This document shows, one piece after another, positions 34,838-48,289 of a stretch of DNA of 64,000 nt. Source of the DNA: Geosiphon pyriformis. Taxonomy: Eukaryota > Glomeromycota > Glomeromycetes > Archaeosporales > Geosiphonaceae. Positions within the stretch are counted from its first letter, which is position 1. Each line of letters begins with the position of its first letter. Below the pieces are notes generated by a model that was given only the letters and a program-made list of their open reading frames with translations, searched no databases and was not told where the DNA came from. Both the position numbers and the translations under genes were made by a program. Where the stretch lies: the NCBI GenBank assembly GCA_016748015.1, contig JAAOMT010000007.1:46035-110034 (forward strand). Reading direction: 5' to 3'.

Positions 34838-36102
34838 TTATTTTCTTCTTTAATATTGAACTTCTGCAAAATCTTCTAAATTTCTCTTTTGTATCAATTT
34901 TGTTGCTGTAATTTCTATTGCTATTTTTTTTTAAATCTAATTTTTATACATAACTGGAGTTTTTAACTATAATGGTCTGTTCAGAATATCCAAGTTCAAA
35001 TCTTACATCTGTATTATGTGCATGTTTAGACATAATGTCCTCATTATTATCACTGAATTGAGTTAATTTCTGCTCCATTGTAAGATTTAGAAGCATAATA
35101 TATTGTTCAGTGTTCAGAGTGGAGTTTGAATTTGTTGTTGGTGAAGTTTAAATTGTCATTGAATCGGGATTAAGTTTTGATTTTGATTTCTATTTGTTCT
35201 TGCTGATTGGCTCTTTTTCGAATATATGACACATGAAAGTAAATTGTGACTTGAGACCATCAGATAAGTTTTAATGATTTAATGATTGATTTTGGTACTG
35301 CTAATTCTCAAATTCTTTTTTCTTCTCTAAGTTTTTTTCATATTGACACTTTTCTAATGCTGACTTTTGGCATGGAAAAAGCCAGTCTTCACACAGGTAA
35401 GTATGAATCTGAGTAGTTTTTTTTTGGAATTCTTTCAATAAATTTTTAAATAATCGGAGTTTTGAATTTTTAGAGGTTTAACGGATTTTATCTGAGGTAA
35501 ATTTTCTTGTTCAATAGCGAGATTAGACTTATCAGGTTTCTAATGTTTGGGTTTTGAATAATCAAGTCGGAGTTTTAACTTTTAATGAGTTTTACTGAAG
35601 GTAAGTTTTTTTCTATATTAGTGGGATTGGAATTTATTAGGTTTTAAATGTTTGGGTTTTGAACTATTGGGTCTTGAAGAATTGGAGTTTTAATGAATTC
35701 TATTGAAGATAAGTTTCTTTATATGATAGTGGGATTGGAATTATCAGATTTTGAATAATTTTTGGAGTTTTTAATTTAACAAGTTTTATTAAAGATAAGT
35801 TCTTTATATGATAGTGGAGTTGGAATTATCAGGTTTTGAATAAACAGAGTTTTAATTTAATGAGTTTTTTTTTTTTTTTTTTTAATGAGTTTATCAACAG
35901 TAATTTTCAAATGTTCGGAATTTTAATGATTGGGTTTTGAATGATTGAAGTTTCAATTTAATAAGTTTTTCAAAGGTAATAGTAAAATAAGAATTTTGCA
36001 AATTCTAAGTAATTTTTCCTTGTTTTTTCTTGGTTTGCCACTTTTGGATGATGTAGTTAGTGCTGATTTTCTGTAAGATTATATCTCACAGAGAGCACTA
36101 AA
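34838..36102 (-). other. Internal region of the deleted Gypsy element
   Basis: About 1.27 kb with no pol coding motif on either strand. It contains a loose internal series of repeats, roughly 60-90 bp each, with GAGTTTT...AATGAGTTTTACTGAAGGTAAG-like sequence (about 35390-35990), and a run of T at 35864-35883. No zinc knuckle or protease motif is seen. The reading of the repeats is approximate. Confidence 0.6.
36085..36100 (-). promoter_or_regulatory. Primer-binding site of the Gypsy element
   Basis: On the plus strand CTCACAGAGAGCACTA lies two bases from the 5' LTR end. This is how a tRNA 3' end would read if CTA is a mutated CCA. On the element strand it would prime minus-strand synthesis. 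Which tRNA is unknown. Confidence 0.5.
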
Positions 36103-37070
36103 TATTACAAATGATTATTTGGGATTTTAAATCAAATAACAAACCCATAACTTGGTGCTCAATTGATGTTCTTGGTTAATAGTTTTATCTGACAGTTGTT
36201 TGTATCTGAAGGTTTTGAGTGAGTTCTTTGTATAATAGACAGAGATTTAATGGTGTTTATTCATAGCTTCCCAAAACTGCAGTTTTATCAATTTTTTTCT
36301 CAGCATGATGGCTGGTATTCCTCCTGGTAAGCTATTCTCAATCAAGTGTCCTACTCTTATTTCTGGGTCTTTTACCAGTCACTATATTCTGATGTTAGTA
36401 TCTTCACATGTAAATTCTTTAATCAAGTTAATAAATAGAAGAAATAACAAAAGAAAAAATAAAGAAAAAAAAGAAAAATAAAGAATAAGCCAAGGCAATA
36501 ATAATTAGTATTCTATTAATAGCCATGATCAAGAGCTATTGTTCCTGTGTGGTTAAGTATCAATTATTATCAACATAAAATGTTGATAGTGAAGAGTGAA
36601 TTTGAGATATTGAATAATTATTTATTTGATATTTGTGATGTAAAAAGTTGCTTAGATTAGATCTAAATGGAGAGATTTCTAACTAAAAGATTCTGTTTTT
36701 TTTTTATTTTAATAATTATGATTTGTAAGTCTAATTGATTCTATGAGTCTAATTGACTCCACAAATCAATTGATTTTGAGTTCTATTGACTAATTTTCTA
36801 ACTTTTGATATTACTGCTATATATATGTATTTGAGATTCCTTAATTCTTTAATTTTTTATGTCAGAAATCCTAGAATTCCTGGAATTATGTAATTTCTTT
36901 AAGAAGAATCTTGGAATTCTAGAATTCTGCGATTCTTTCTATAAGAATTCTGTAATTTTTGGAATCTTGCAATTTCTCTAAGAAGAATCCTGAAATTCTA
37001 CATTTTACTATGTCTACCTATGATTGGCTAATTTATATGCTAATATACTTTCTATATTTTATGAGTAATA
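36103..37070 (-). repeat. 5' LTR of the Gypsy element in LINE C
   Basis: Reverse complement of the family LTR, starting TATTACAAATGATTATTT (terminal CA mutated to TA on the element strand) and ending GAGTAATA at 37070. It is collinear with 33878-34837 over its whole length with scattered substitutions, so the insertion is not recent. Confidence 0.87.
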
Positions 37071-40000
37071 GTGTGTATTTTAGCCAAGCTGCTGATATTA
37101 ATTTTATAATCTTTAAGGCAGTCAATTCCAGTTTTTTTATGGTTTTGAGTAATAATTTTAATAAAAATAGATCTAAAAAGAGTGCAAGTTTCAAGTTTTG
37201 TTTGGGTTTAGGCCTGGTTAACACTTTTGATGAATACTCACTGGTCAAAGCTTCCACCTGAAGCAATTCTAGAGGTGTTCAAAGGGTGATTGACTTTATT
37301 TTTGTGAGTAGAAATTTGACATTTGCTATTGCATTGCACAAAGTTGATGATATATTAGAGTTTTTTAATACAGATTATAAGTCAGTTTTAATTTTAATTG
37401 GTTTGAGTGAATTTTTGGATGCTCATTTTTTCAGTGCTTACAAACAAGCCAACCAAGACCAGTGGAAATTTAAATTAGAAAATGCAGATGTCAACCAATG
37501 ATTGGGCTTTAAAGACTCTTTTTTTGCTGAAATACTGGTTAGGTTAAATGTGTTTAAGGATGCAAAAAACAATAGTAACTTAAATACAATGTGAAAAATG
37601 CTGGAAGAAACTATGATTCAAACTGCTGATGCAGTTTTTTCTAAAATTTGGTATAGTAAATATGATTGTTTGAGGAATAAACAATCTTTGAAATTCTTTA
37701 AATTAAAGCTACTTATTACAAAGATTGTATGATGCTGGAATTCTGAAAATCTTCTAAATTTTAACTGCCTTGTTAAAGTCTGGTCAATTATTAATAAAAT
37801 TGAAGCTTTCAAAATTACTAGCATGGTTTTTGATAGTACAGATTTAATAGAGGTGGTTAGACATTTATCAACAATGAGAAAAAAGTATTAGAAATCTAAG
37901 TATTGTAAGTCTAAGGTTATTAAAGATATGGCTATTTAAAAAACTATTGACTATTATATGGAAAATTTTTGTTCTAACAAAGAGTAGATAATAAAAAGTA
38001 TTCTGAAACATCCATTTAGCAAAATAATTCTGAATTATTTGGTAGTAGATAATGAGCTGGTAGTTGGTCCTAATGAAGTTAAGCTCAAAGTTGATGAGAT
38101 TATGGAATAGTGGACAAGAAAGTGTTTAATGCTCCCAAAAATGCTTGCCTTTTGGTTTTGTCAATACATGTTTCTGAATTATGTAGATAATGATGTTTTT
38201 TTTGGTATAATAGAGGTTATTAGTATAGGTGAATTGTCTTTGATTATTAATAGTCTACCAAATAATAAAGCAGCCAGATTTTTAAGGATATTCAATGAAC
38301 TTTGGAAACATTATAGTAAAGAGATTTTGGTCTGTCTTTTGGAGTTGTTAAATTTGTGTCTAAGTCTGGATGTGGTTCTGGCTTCCTGAAAAAAAGCATG
38401 GGTTTCAATAATCCCAAAGCTTTATAAATGAAATAGTATTTTGACAAATACTAAGCCTATCACATTAGTTGATACTGTACACAAAATCTTATTTAAGATT
38501 TTATCTAATCAGATATCTTCAATTTATAGCAAGTTTAATGTTCTTTATGGTAATAATTTTTTAGTATTGAAGAGTACTTTAATCCAGTCTTCTATTTTTG
38601 CTATTGGTTTAGTCATTAAGGATGTTCTGGAGAAAAATAGATAGCTTTGTTTAATGCTGCAAAATATGCACAAAGCTTATAATTCAGTAGGTTGATATTA
38701 CTTAAGAGCAAGCTTACATTGTATCAAAATGTGTGAACGTTTTATTGGGTTTTTTGGTGACATCCATAAGAATAGAGTTAACAGAGTAATGATAGACTTT
38801 GGGTTTTTAGAAGGTTATAGAATTCATAATAAGTTGGATTAGAGAGAGGTTTTTTCTCCACTCCTTTAGAAGATTTTTTATGATCCACTTTTGTGTGAGA
38901 TAAAGAGACATGAACACTTGTGTGAATACAAAATTGATAGCAAGTTTGTGGCAAAGTTTGGCAGAATTGAGATGATTGAAGAGAAAACTTCTTTTTTGGC
39001 TGCTAGTGTTTTTGTTGATGATATAATTTGGATCAGGAGTTGTTAGGCTTCTACACAGTATATTTTGAACATTGTAAGTGAGTTTTTTGAGATCAATAAC
39101 ATCTCAATTAATAACAATAAAACAGTGGCTATTTTTATCAATCAAAAAATTAAGAATGCTTTGTTGTTAATTAATAATTTGCCAATTTTGATTGCTAAAA
39201 AGAGTGAGTTACACTGATATTTGGGTATCTTTTTGTCAACTGAGAGTCTTTCTAAATCCAGTTTGGCTTAAGCTTATATAAATATTAGGTTTTTTTCTAA
39301 TATGGTATTAAAAAAGACTATTATGGATAAACAATTCTGTTACTTGGTTTCAGTAGTTTTATAACTAATTATTAGCTATTATATACAGTTTAATTTTGTT
39401 TCTTTGGGTGTGTATCATAAATGGAACATAATAATTAGAAAAAGTCTTAAAGCCAAGGCTGGTTTACCATATGACTTCACCAGTAAAATTTTGTACCATC
39501 TATTTTTGTATAATTTAAAGCTCTTTGAGCAAGTGCAGTCTGAAGGGAAGCTGGCTTTACTAATTTCATTTTCCAATAGCTGTGGTATTCTCGGATGTTT
39601 GTTTGATCATAGATTTTTGGATTTGCAGGTTTTGAGTTGATCTTCTCTGAATCTTTTACAATTTCCTATCAGGTTACATGTTAGTCCTGTAAACAATTTT
39701 TTGGTGGGAGTGGTGAAAATTTTTTTAGTGAATGAATTATTATTGGCAAACAATTTGTCTTATGCCTTCTGTGGATCTGGTATTTTTTTGATGTCTGGTA
39801 TTTTGGGTCAGTTTTTGTATTACAAATCTGTTTTTTTGTTAAGACAGTTTGGTGTTGTATTTAGTGACAGACTTCTTGATAAGAAGAGAAAGATGATGAA
39901 CTAGAAAACATTTTGGCATTAGAAGTGGTTGGATTTGAAAGACTTTGTGTCTTACTGGTTTATATTGGCATTTGATTTCATGAACAATTTTGTTTCTTTG

Positions 40001-41397
40001 GAAGTCAAGGCTGCTGCTGTTTTTGAGGAAGATTGGTTGAATGTTTTGAATTCTAAAAAATTCTCTGTTATTTGTGATAGTTTGTTGAAAATGTGGTCTG
40101 ATTGTATTGAAGTCTACATAGATGAGTTCTTAAAAGATGTTGGTTCCAGTAAGATTACAGATAGGGCAGCTGCATACTTTTTAGCTAAACATAGATATTG
40201 AAATTAGAGTAGCCAGGCTTCTGTCCTCTACTTTAACTAAACTGCATACTGTGGCTTTGGCTTTAAAGTGTGTTCTATTTTTATGCTCTTTGGTTCTGCA
40301 CTTCAATAACCAATTTGTAATAAATGCTTGTATATCCAAGGTCTCTTTCACTGTATCTGATTTCTATAACCAATATTGAATTAAACAATTACAGATAGTC
40401 AATCTCCTTAAGAATAAAAACATTTCAATTAAATAAGTAAAAGTTAAGAGTCATCCAGGTGTATCTGGCAATATTAAAGCTAATATATTGGCTAATGAAG
40501 CTACTTTTTTGTTTTTATCTTTGCTAGTTAAAATTCAGAAGAGGTTTTTGGTTGCTAAAAAAACTGCTGTATTTGGCAATGCTTGTCATTTTGTTTATAA
40601 TCTGCACCAATCAATTTGATATGCCCATTGGGAAACTGGTTCTGGTTTTGATATAATTTCAAGTATTATAATTAAGAAGATAGATTAAGGGACTACTATG
40701 ATGATTTAGCACTTTGATTTATACATGCTTTCTGGGTTTACTAGTAAGAAAGCAGCCAATTTGCATATGTATTTAATGAAATCAGTTTATAGATAACTAC
40801 TAGTTGTAGTTAAAAAGAGGTTATATAACAGAAATTATTCTGGGGTGTTATACTTGCTATGTGATAAGGTGGAGTTATCTGACCATGTTTTTACTTGTTC
40901 TAATGATTTTGGTCTCTGTAAAGACATTTTGGTTAAGGCAGCTGAGAAATGGATATCATTGTTTGGTCTTTTATGTTTATTTAATTCTGCTATTCTGTAT
41001 TCACTAATGACATGTTTTTTGAATGTAAGTCTGTATACAGCTGTTTACAAAGATTTTGTGATAAAGAATTGATATGCTGAAGCTGTTTTGGTTTTTGAGA
41101 AAAAAGGTAAGGCTGTTTTGGTTTTTGTAGAATACATTAGATTTGTGGTAAAGTTATATTGCATTAAGATATAAATTGTCAAAACCAAACATAGGGTAGA
41201 TATAAAAAAGACTGGTTTGGTCAGGGATACTGGTATGGTTTCAGATTTGTCTCACTGTATAATATCTATGTTGTCAGTCAGAGTTGTTCATATGTTTGGT
41301 GTTATGAAATCTTTTATTATTAGATTTGGTAGATACAAATTGTGTCATTTTTTTTTGGTTTAAGTGGTGATACTTTTGTTAGTATAGATGTGTAGTG
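37071..41397 (+). pseudogene. LINE C ORF2 relic, main part: endonuclease, RT, RNase H, finger
   Basis: The rest of ORF2 follows the insertion. The endonuclease has VLSNNFNKNRSKKSASF in place of DFNE and RVIDFIFVSRN with its Asp kept. The RT has NSLPNNKAARFL, IIPKLYK, TKPITLVDTVHKILFKIL, NMHKAYNSV, in which the motif A Asp is Asn, LDQREVFSPLL and VFVDDIIWI with both catalytic aspartates (about 39005-39035). Next come the RT thumb and connection (39404-39900) and RNase H (IEVYIDEFLKDVGSS, about 40105-40150, first Asp kept). The C-terminal finger is LLCDKVELSDHVFTC (about 40855-40900). Stops are frequent, many at Trp positions, for example LAS*KKAW at 38387-38389. The domains are complete in order, but the copy is inactive. 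Confidence 0.83.
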
Positions 41398-41540
41398 TTG
41401 TTTTGTCTAGCCCAAATGGCTGGCCATATGTAGTTAATGCATAAGTTGTATTTAGTTTAATTTACTTAGTTTGGTTCTATGTATTAGATAGTGCTTGGGC
41501 TTCACTTGTAAAACTCATAATAATAAAAAAAATAACTAAA

Positions 41541-43349
41541 TATAATAAATATTTTTATTATAAGAAATTATTTTGTAATTTTTTTATAAATTAATTCAAA
41601 ATTTATAATATAGTAAAATAATTAATATTAATAATTTAAATTTAATATAAGTTTTAATAAAAATATTTAAAATAAATAATAATTGCTTTATTTGTTTTTT
41701 GTTTTGTAATAATAAAGTGATTTTATTATTGATTAATATTATTATTGTTATTAAAATACCATAAAAAATAGTTTAAATATAACAAAATTATAACTAAGCT
41801 TTAATATTATAAATTAATAGTGTTTTGAAAAAAATAAAATATTGTTTAAAGTATTTATTGTTATTTTAACTATTGATTTTAATGGTTTTTTCAATATTAG
41901 TTAAATAAATTGAGTATTATAAATTTTTTGATTTTAATAATTAATACATAGATTATTAATATAATTAGTAAAAAAATATATATATAAAAAATGAAATTAA
42001 TTGTAATAGAGCTCTAATAATTGGTATTATTGATAATAAATATATTAATACAATATGATTTAAAAATACTAAATTTTAAATTATTGGATTTTAAATAATT
42101 ATTTTTAAAAGTTTTAATTATAATAAATCTTAAAATTATATTTTTTTCAATATTTTTTTTTATTCAGATTTTTAACAAAGCTAAAATCTGGTTAAAATAA
42201 TAGTAATTATAATAATAAGAGTATAAATAGCTGTAATTAAAATTTTTTAAAATATTTTTTATATTTTTTGATTTAATAATCGAAAAAAATATGTGACTTT
42301 TTAAATAAATTATTATTTTTAAAATAGTTTTAGAATAAAAACCTGAAATTTTTTGGTTTTATAGTAAATAATATTTTTTGGAATATAATAATAAAATAGT
42401 TTTAAAGATAAAGTAATTCTTAAATTTTTTTTAAATATATTTATGAATTTTTAAATGTATTTTTATTAGAGTATTTGTAAAATTATATAATTAATAATAA
42501 CTAATATATTATTTAAATTTTTTGTAAAAATTTGCTTTTGTAAATTTTAAGCTAACTTTTTTTTTAACTGTATATTTATGTAAATATTAAATGCTAATTT
42601 TATTAAAAAATAATTAATTGTTAATTTTAAATTTTTTTAAAAATATTTATATAATAATTTTGTAAACTTTAAATAGTTAGTTTTTATAAATATTAAATCT
42701 GCTATTTTTATTAAATAATTACTAATAATGTTTTTGTTTATTGTAAATTATATCTTATAAAAAACATTAAATATTTTAAATAATTATATAATATATTAAC
42801 TTATAAGTTGGTATTGTAATTAATTAAATAAATTAAAAAGTTTTAGTATTTAAAAATTTTGAAATTAGTCAAGTTTTTTGTATAATAAACAAAAATTTAC
42901 TAATAATAACTGATAATATTCAGTGTTTAATTTTTTGACATAATTAATAATATAATTTGGTGTCTTTTATTCTTTTATTAAATAATTCAATAAATTAATT
43001 TTACATTTATTTTTATATATTTTAACAAATAGTTTTTAATAATATAATCTTAATGGTTTTTTTAATTAATTAATAAAACAACAAAATAAAACAAATAAAA
43101 ACAAATAAAAACAAATAAAATAATAAAATATAAATTAATATTTTGTTAATAATTATAATTAAAAAGTATTGTTTTAATATTATTAAATTTTGGAAATAAA
43201 TACTATTAGTATTAGTAAGTTTATTAAAATAAATAATAATTTATATATTTAAATAGTAAATAATTTAGAAATAATTTTATTTAAAAAATTTGTTTCAAAT
43301 ACTAGATTTTTAACTGCTAAATTTATTTTATTTTTTTTTATTATAAAAT
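41541..43349. other. AT-rich spacer between tail-to-tail LINEs C and D
   Basis: Extremely A/T-rich with no gene. A short tandem of ACAAATAAAA, about three to four copies, lies at 43081-43120. Confidence 0.5.
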
Positions 43350-43499
43350 TTTATAAGTAAAGTCTAACTGCTATCTAGTACATAGATTCAAACTAAATAG
43401 TTTAAATTAAATACAGTTAACACTTTTGCTATATGTAGTCAGTCACTTAGGCCAAACAAAACAACACTACATGTTTATACTAATAAATATATTACTATT

Positions 43500-46400
43500 C
43501 AAACTAAAAAAAATGACAAATTCTTCTTTTATCAAAGTTAATAGCAAAAAATTTTACAATACCAAGTGTACAAACCATTTTATTTAATAACATAGACACT
43601 AAATAACAAGACAAGTCCAAAGCCAAACTACCATTCTTAATCAACTCAGCTTTCTTCATATCCACTCTGTGCTTAAACTGAACAAGTCACACTTTAGTAT
43701 AATACAGTTCTACTATAAATTTAACATACTTAACAAGAGTTGAAGCAGCCTTTACTATTCTATTAAAGACCAAAGCAGTTTCAGCACACTAATCTTTTAA
43801 CACAAAACTTTTGCAAATTGCAGAGTACAAATTCATGTCTGAAGAATACATTAACAGCAAACACAAAATGGCAGAAGTAAATGAACAAAAACCAGTAAAT
43901 AATACTCATTTTTTGGCAGCTTTAGCCAAAGTGTCCTTATAGAAATCAACATTACCAGCATAAGTAAAAACATGATCAAACAACTCTACTTTACTACACA
44001 GTAAACACAGCACTTTAAGATAATTTTTATTATACAATCTCTTCCTAACTGCAACTGACAATTGTTTATAAACTGCTTTTATCAAATAAATATGCAAATT
44101 AGCCAAAACCCTACTAGTAAACCAAGAGAACATATGTAAATCAGGATGTTAAATCTTCACTATAGCAGCCCAATATATCTCTTTAATTAAAACACTTAAA
44201 ACAACATCATAATCAAGACTAGCTTCTTAATGAACATAACAAATTAACTAGTACAAATTATGAGCAAAGTAATAAGTATTGCCAAATACAGCCATATTCT
44301 TAGCTACCAAAAACTGTTCTTAAATCTTACTCAGCAAAAAAAAAAAAAATGGTCTTGCCAGCCAACACATTAGTCTTAACATTGTCTGGAATTCCTGAAT
44401 GTTTTTTAATTTTTACCCACTTAACCAAAATGTTTTTATCTCTAATAAGATTGGTTATATGCAATTTTTCTATTCAATATTGATTGCAAAAGTTAAGCAC
44501 AGCACATGAAGTTTCAAACATGTAAGTGTTAATTACAAATTGGCTGTTTAGATACAGAACCACAATATATGAGAACAGAACACATTTTAAAGTCAAGGCA
44601 ACAGCTTGTAACTCAGCTAAAGTAGAAGACAAAAGTTTTTTTACTCAAATTTTAATACTCATGTCTACTACCAAAAAGTAAACAGCTGTTTCACATGTCA
44701 CATTAGCAGAACCAGTATCTTTCAAGAACCTATTTGTGTAGACCTTAATGCAATCAGACCAAACCTTTAGCAAACTACCATGTATTTTAAAAAACCTCTC
44801 AGATTCCAAGATATTCAGCACAGATGACTTAAAAACAACAACAGACATAACTCCAAAAGAAATATTTTTGCACATAAATTCAGGCACCAACATAAACCAG
44901 TGGGAACAGGGCCTCTTAAATCTAACTTTTTTTACCACTAAAATGTTTTTTAGTCCATTATTTTCCTTTTCTTGTCCAAAAGTCTGTCACCAAATACAAT
45001 ACCAAACTGTTTGAAAAAAAAATAGAGCTGTAATATACAGATTGCCCTAAGATGTCAGATATTAAAAACTTACTAGACTCTTGAAAAATACTGGGCAAAT
45101 TGGTTGCCAAAAATAACTTATTTTTTAAAAAAATTTTCATCACACCAGCCAAAAAATTATTCACTAGATTAATATGTAACTTGACAAAAAACTATAAAGA
45201 ATTCAGAAAAGACTACATTAGAACTTATAAATCCAAAAACCTATGTTCAAATAAATACCCAAAAATACTATAGATATTAAAAAAGAAAACCAGCAAAGCC
45301 AACTTCTTTTCAGACTGCACTTGCTTAAAAAGTTTCAAACTATACAAAAAAAAATAATGCAAAACCTTATTGAAAAAATTGTGTGACAAACTAGCTTTTG
45401 CCTTAAGACCCTTCTTAATCATAACATCTCACTTGTGATATACACCCAATAAAATGAAACTAAACTGCATCCAATAGCCAATTATGAACTATAGAATAAT
45501 TGAAACTAAATAAAAAAACTGTTTATTTGTAATTGTTTTCTTTAGAAAAAAATCTGACATTTTTATAAGCCTGAGCCAAACTAGGCTTAAAAATACTCTC
45601 AGTAGACAAAAAAATGCCCAAGTATTAATGTGATTTACTCTTTTTAGCAATTGAAATTGGCAAACCATTAATTAATAATAAGACAGTTTTAACATCTTGA
45701 TTGATGAGAATAGCCACTGTTTTGTCATTATTAATTGAAATGTAATTAACATCAAAAAACTCATTAGCAATATTTAAAATGTATTGTGTAGAAACCTGAC
45801 AGTTTCTGATCCAAATTGTGTCATCAACAAAAACATCAACAGTCAAAAAAAAAGTTTTCCTTCCAATAGCTTCAACCTTATTAGTCTTTGCAACCAACTT
45901 AGTATCAATGCAGTAACCACATAAGTGCTTATGTTTTTTTACTTTACACAAAAAAAAATTATAGAAAATTTTTCAAAAAAAAGTAGAGAAAACTTCACTT
46001 TAATTTAAACTATCATGTATCTTATAATTATTTAAAAGTCCAAAATCTGTTATTACTCTTTTAATCCAATTCTCATAAATACTGCCAAAAAATTTGATAA
46101 ATTAACTATATATTTTAATGTGAAGCAAATTAGCTCTTAAATAATACCAGTTTACAGAATCATAAGCTTTGTACATGTCTTGCAATATCAACCAAAGTTT
46201 TCTATTCTTTTTTAAAACATCTTTAACAACTGACCCAATGACAAAAATAGGAGACTAAATTGAAGTACCCTTTAATACCAAAAAGTTATCATCATGAATA
46301 ATGTTAAATTTGCTATATGTTACTGATATTTGATCAGAAAGGATCTTCTGGGCTGTCTTGATTAGTACAATAGATTTAGTATTCATTAAAACACTGTTTT

Positions 46401-48090
46401 ACTCATAAGATTTTGGGATTATTAAAATCTATGCTTTCTTCCAAAGAATTAGAACCACATCTAAAGTCAAACATAAATTCAAGAACTTTAAAAGACAAAC
46501 TAACACTTTTTTACCACAATGTTTTCAAAGCTTATTAGATATTCTCAACAACTTGGCAGCTTTATTATTTAGCAAATTATTAACAACTAAAAACAACTCT
46601 TTTATATTAACTTTCTTCATTACATCAGAAAAGATCTTATTATCAATATAGTTTCAAGACATGTATTAATAAGCCCAAAGATTGAGCATCTTTGAGAGCA
46701 CTGACTATTTCTTTGTCTACTTTTTCATAATTTCATCTATATTAAGCTTTATTTTATTAGGCTCAATTACCAACTTATCCCCTACCACCAAGTAATCTAA
46801 CACAATTTTGTAAAATAAATGTTCTAAAATGCTCTTAATCATTGCCTCTTATCAAAACAGAAATTTTCTATTCAATAGTCAATCACCTTCTTAATAATTA
46901 CATTTTCAGATGTCTTAAATATTTTTTTTTACTGTTGACAAATGCTTGACCAAACTCAATAAATCTATACCATTCAAAACCATATTAGCAATCTTAAATA
47001 CTTTAACTTTATTAATAGCCAACCAAACTTCAATAAAATGATTAAAATTCAAAAAATTTTCAGAACTCCAAACTTTTATAATCTTAGCAATAAACAGCTT
47101 TAATCTGAAATATTTCAAAGATTGTTTGTTTTTTAAACAATCATACTTACTATACCAATGTCTAAAAAACACCACATTAGCAATTTGTACTATAACATTT
47201 TTTAGCATCATCTACATTGTATCTAAGTTATCAATATCATATGCATTCTTAAACATGTATGATATCACCAACAATTCAGTAGAAGATTGTTTCTTAAAAT
47301 GTAATTATTGAGTTTTATTTGCATTTCTCAACTTAAATTTCAACTGGTTCTGATTGGTCTATTTATGAGTGCTAATAAGATAAGCATTTAGGAGTCTATT
47401 CAAACCAATTATAACTGAAACCATATTATGATCTGTATTAAAAAACTTTGACACATAATCAACTTTATAGTATGTAATTACAGACATCAGGTTCTTATTT
47501 ACAAAAACAAAATCCAGCATCTTTTCAACACTCTTAGAATTGCTTTAAATAGATGTATTGGATAATAAATGTTTATTAAAAGTATTAACCAGATTCAGAT
47601 TCAGGCAGAACTTAAAACTCACACTTTTCTTAGAACTATTCTTATTAAAGTTACCACTCAAGATTGCAAAGAAGCTAGAATTAACTATTCTAAAAATCAT
47701 AGCATTGATATCAGAAGCTTGGCCAAAATGTATACCAATAAATACACCAATATACAGGTCTAAAATCATAACTGAAAGCTTGTTTCTGAATAAAATATGT
47801 ACAAAAATTAACTGACCCAGAATCTCATTTACCTTTGAAACATGTTAAGCTAAAAATTTGTTCATAATTATGGCAACTTTGATACCAGAAAAACTTACAT
47901 CCAAACCAGAAATAAAAATCTGAATTCTATCAAACTTATTTATAATTTATAGCCTAATATTAGACCTTAATTTTATTTTAGTAATGATTGAAACCATATT
48001 ATTTGAATTTTTATGCCATTAAATAATGTTTTTTTGTTTTGTAGGAACATTGGCATTCTGAATATTACATGTAGCAAATTTTCAAATTAG
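43500..48090 (-). pseudogene. LINE D ORF2 relic: endonuclease, RT, RNase H, finger
   Basis: Endonuclease motifs are present as FAILSGNFNKNSSKKSVSF (about 47680, DFNE changed to NFNK) and FVFVNKNL. RT includes LFIAKIIKVW, QNMYKAYDSVNWY, with motif A Asp kept (about 46195-46155), and DVFVDDTIWIRNC (about 45860-45815), the intact FVDD box. RNase H is reduced to KVYTNRFLKDTGSANVTC (about 44740-44690), with the catalytic Asp of YTD now Asn. The finger is LLCSKVELFDHVFTYAG (about 44010-43960), whose last Cys is Tyr. Long stretches are open, but stops separate them. Confidence 0.8.
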
Positions 48091-48289
48091 ATTTGTTATT
48101 AAAGAGAGAGATCTTTTACACCCAAACCAGCATTGTCAATTTTTGCTATTAAGTCTATAATTATGTTTAATAAACTGTTCAAAGTCTTTTCCAATTTCAA
48201 AACAACCAAAAAAGTAATATTTATCATTTTTATAACAGTTTTACCACTAGTAATTACACCTAAATTTTTACTTATCATTGTATCTGCTC

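Larger units (their letters stand above)
33878..37070 (-). mobile_element. Internally deleted Gypsy element inserted in LINE C
   Basis: Two LTRs in reverse orientation flank only about 1.27 kb of internal sequence, and no RT or integrase motifs are present. The part next to 34837 is the reverse complement of the 3' internal end of the Gypsy at 3110-3148. The part next to 36103 carries a primer-binding site. The element interrupts the LINE endonuclease reading frame exactly between GASIGA and VYFSQAAD. The flanks are GTGC (33874-33877) and GTGT (37071-37074), a 4-bp target duplication with one C/T change. It may be a non-autonomous derivative mobilised by an autonomous Gypsy. Confidence 0.85.
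31508..41540 (+). mobile_element. LINE copy C, full length but split by a Gypsy insertion
   Basis: LINE sequence occupies 31508-33877 and 37071-41540, and the interval is a reverse-oriented Gypsy element. The 5' end has the pyrimidine-rich CTTTCTCTTCTTCATCC shared with copy B; the 3' end has the family tail (GGCTGGCCATATGTAG, 41417) and AATAATAAAAAAAAT near 41520. Without the insertion it would be about 6.8 kb. It is the best template here for the RT domain, which is complete in extent and keeps the FVDD box, but stops interrupt all ORFs. Confidence 0.88.
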
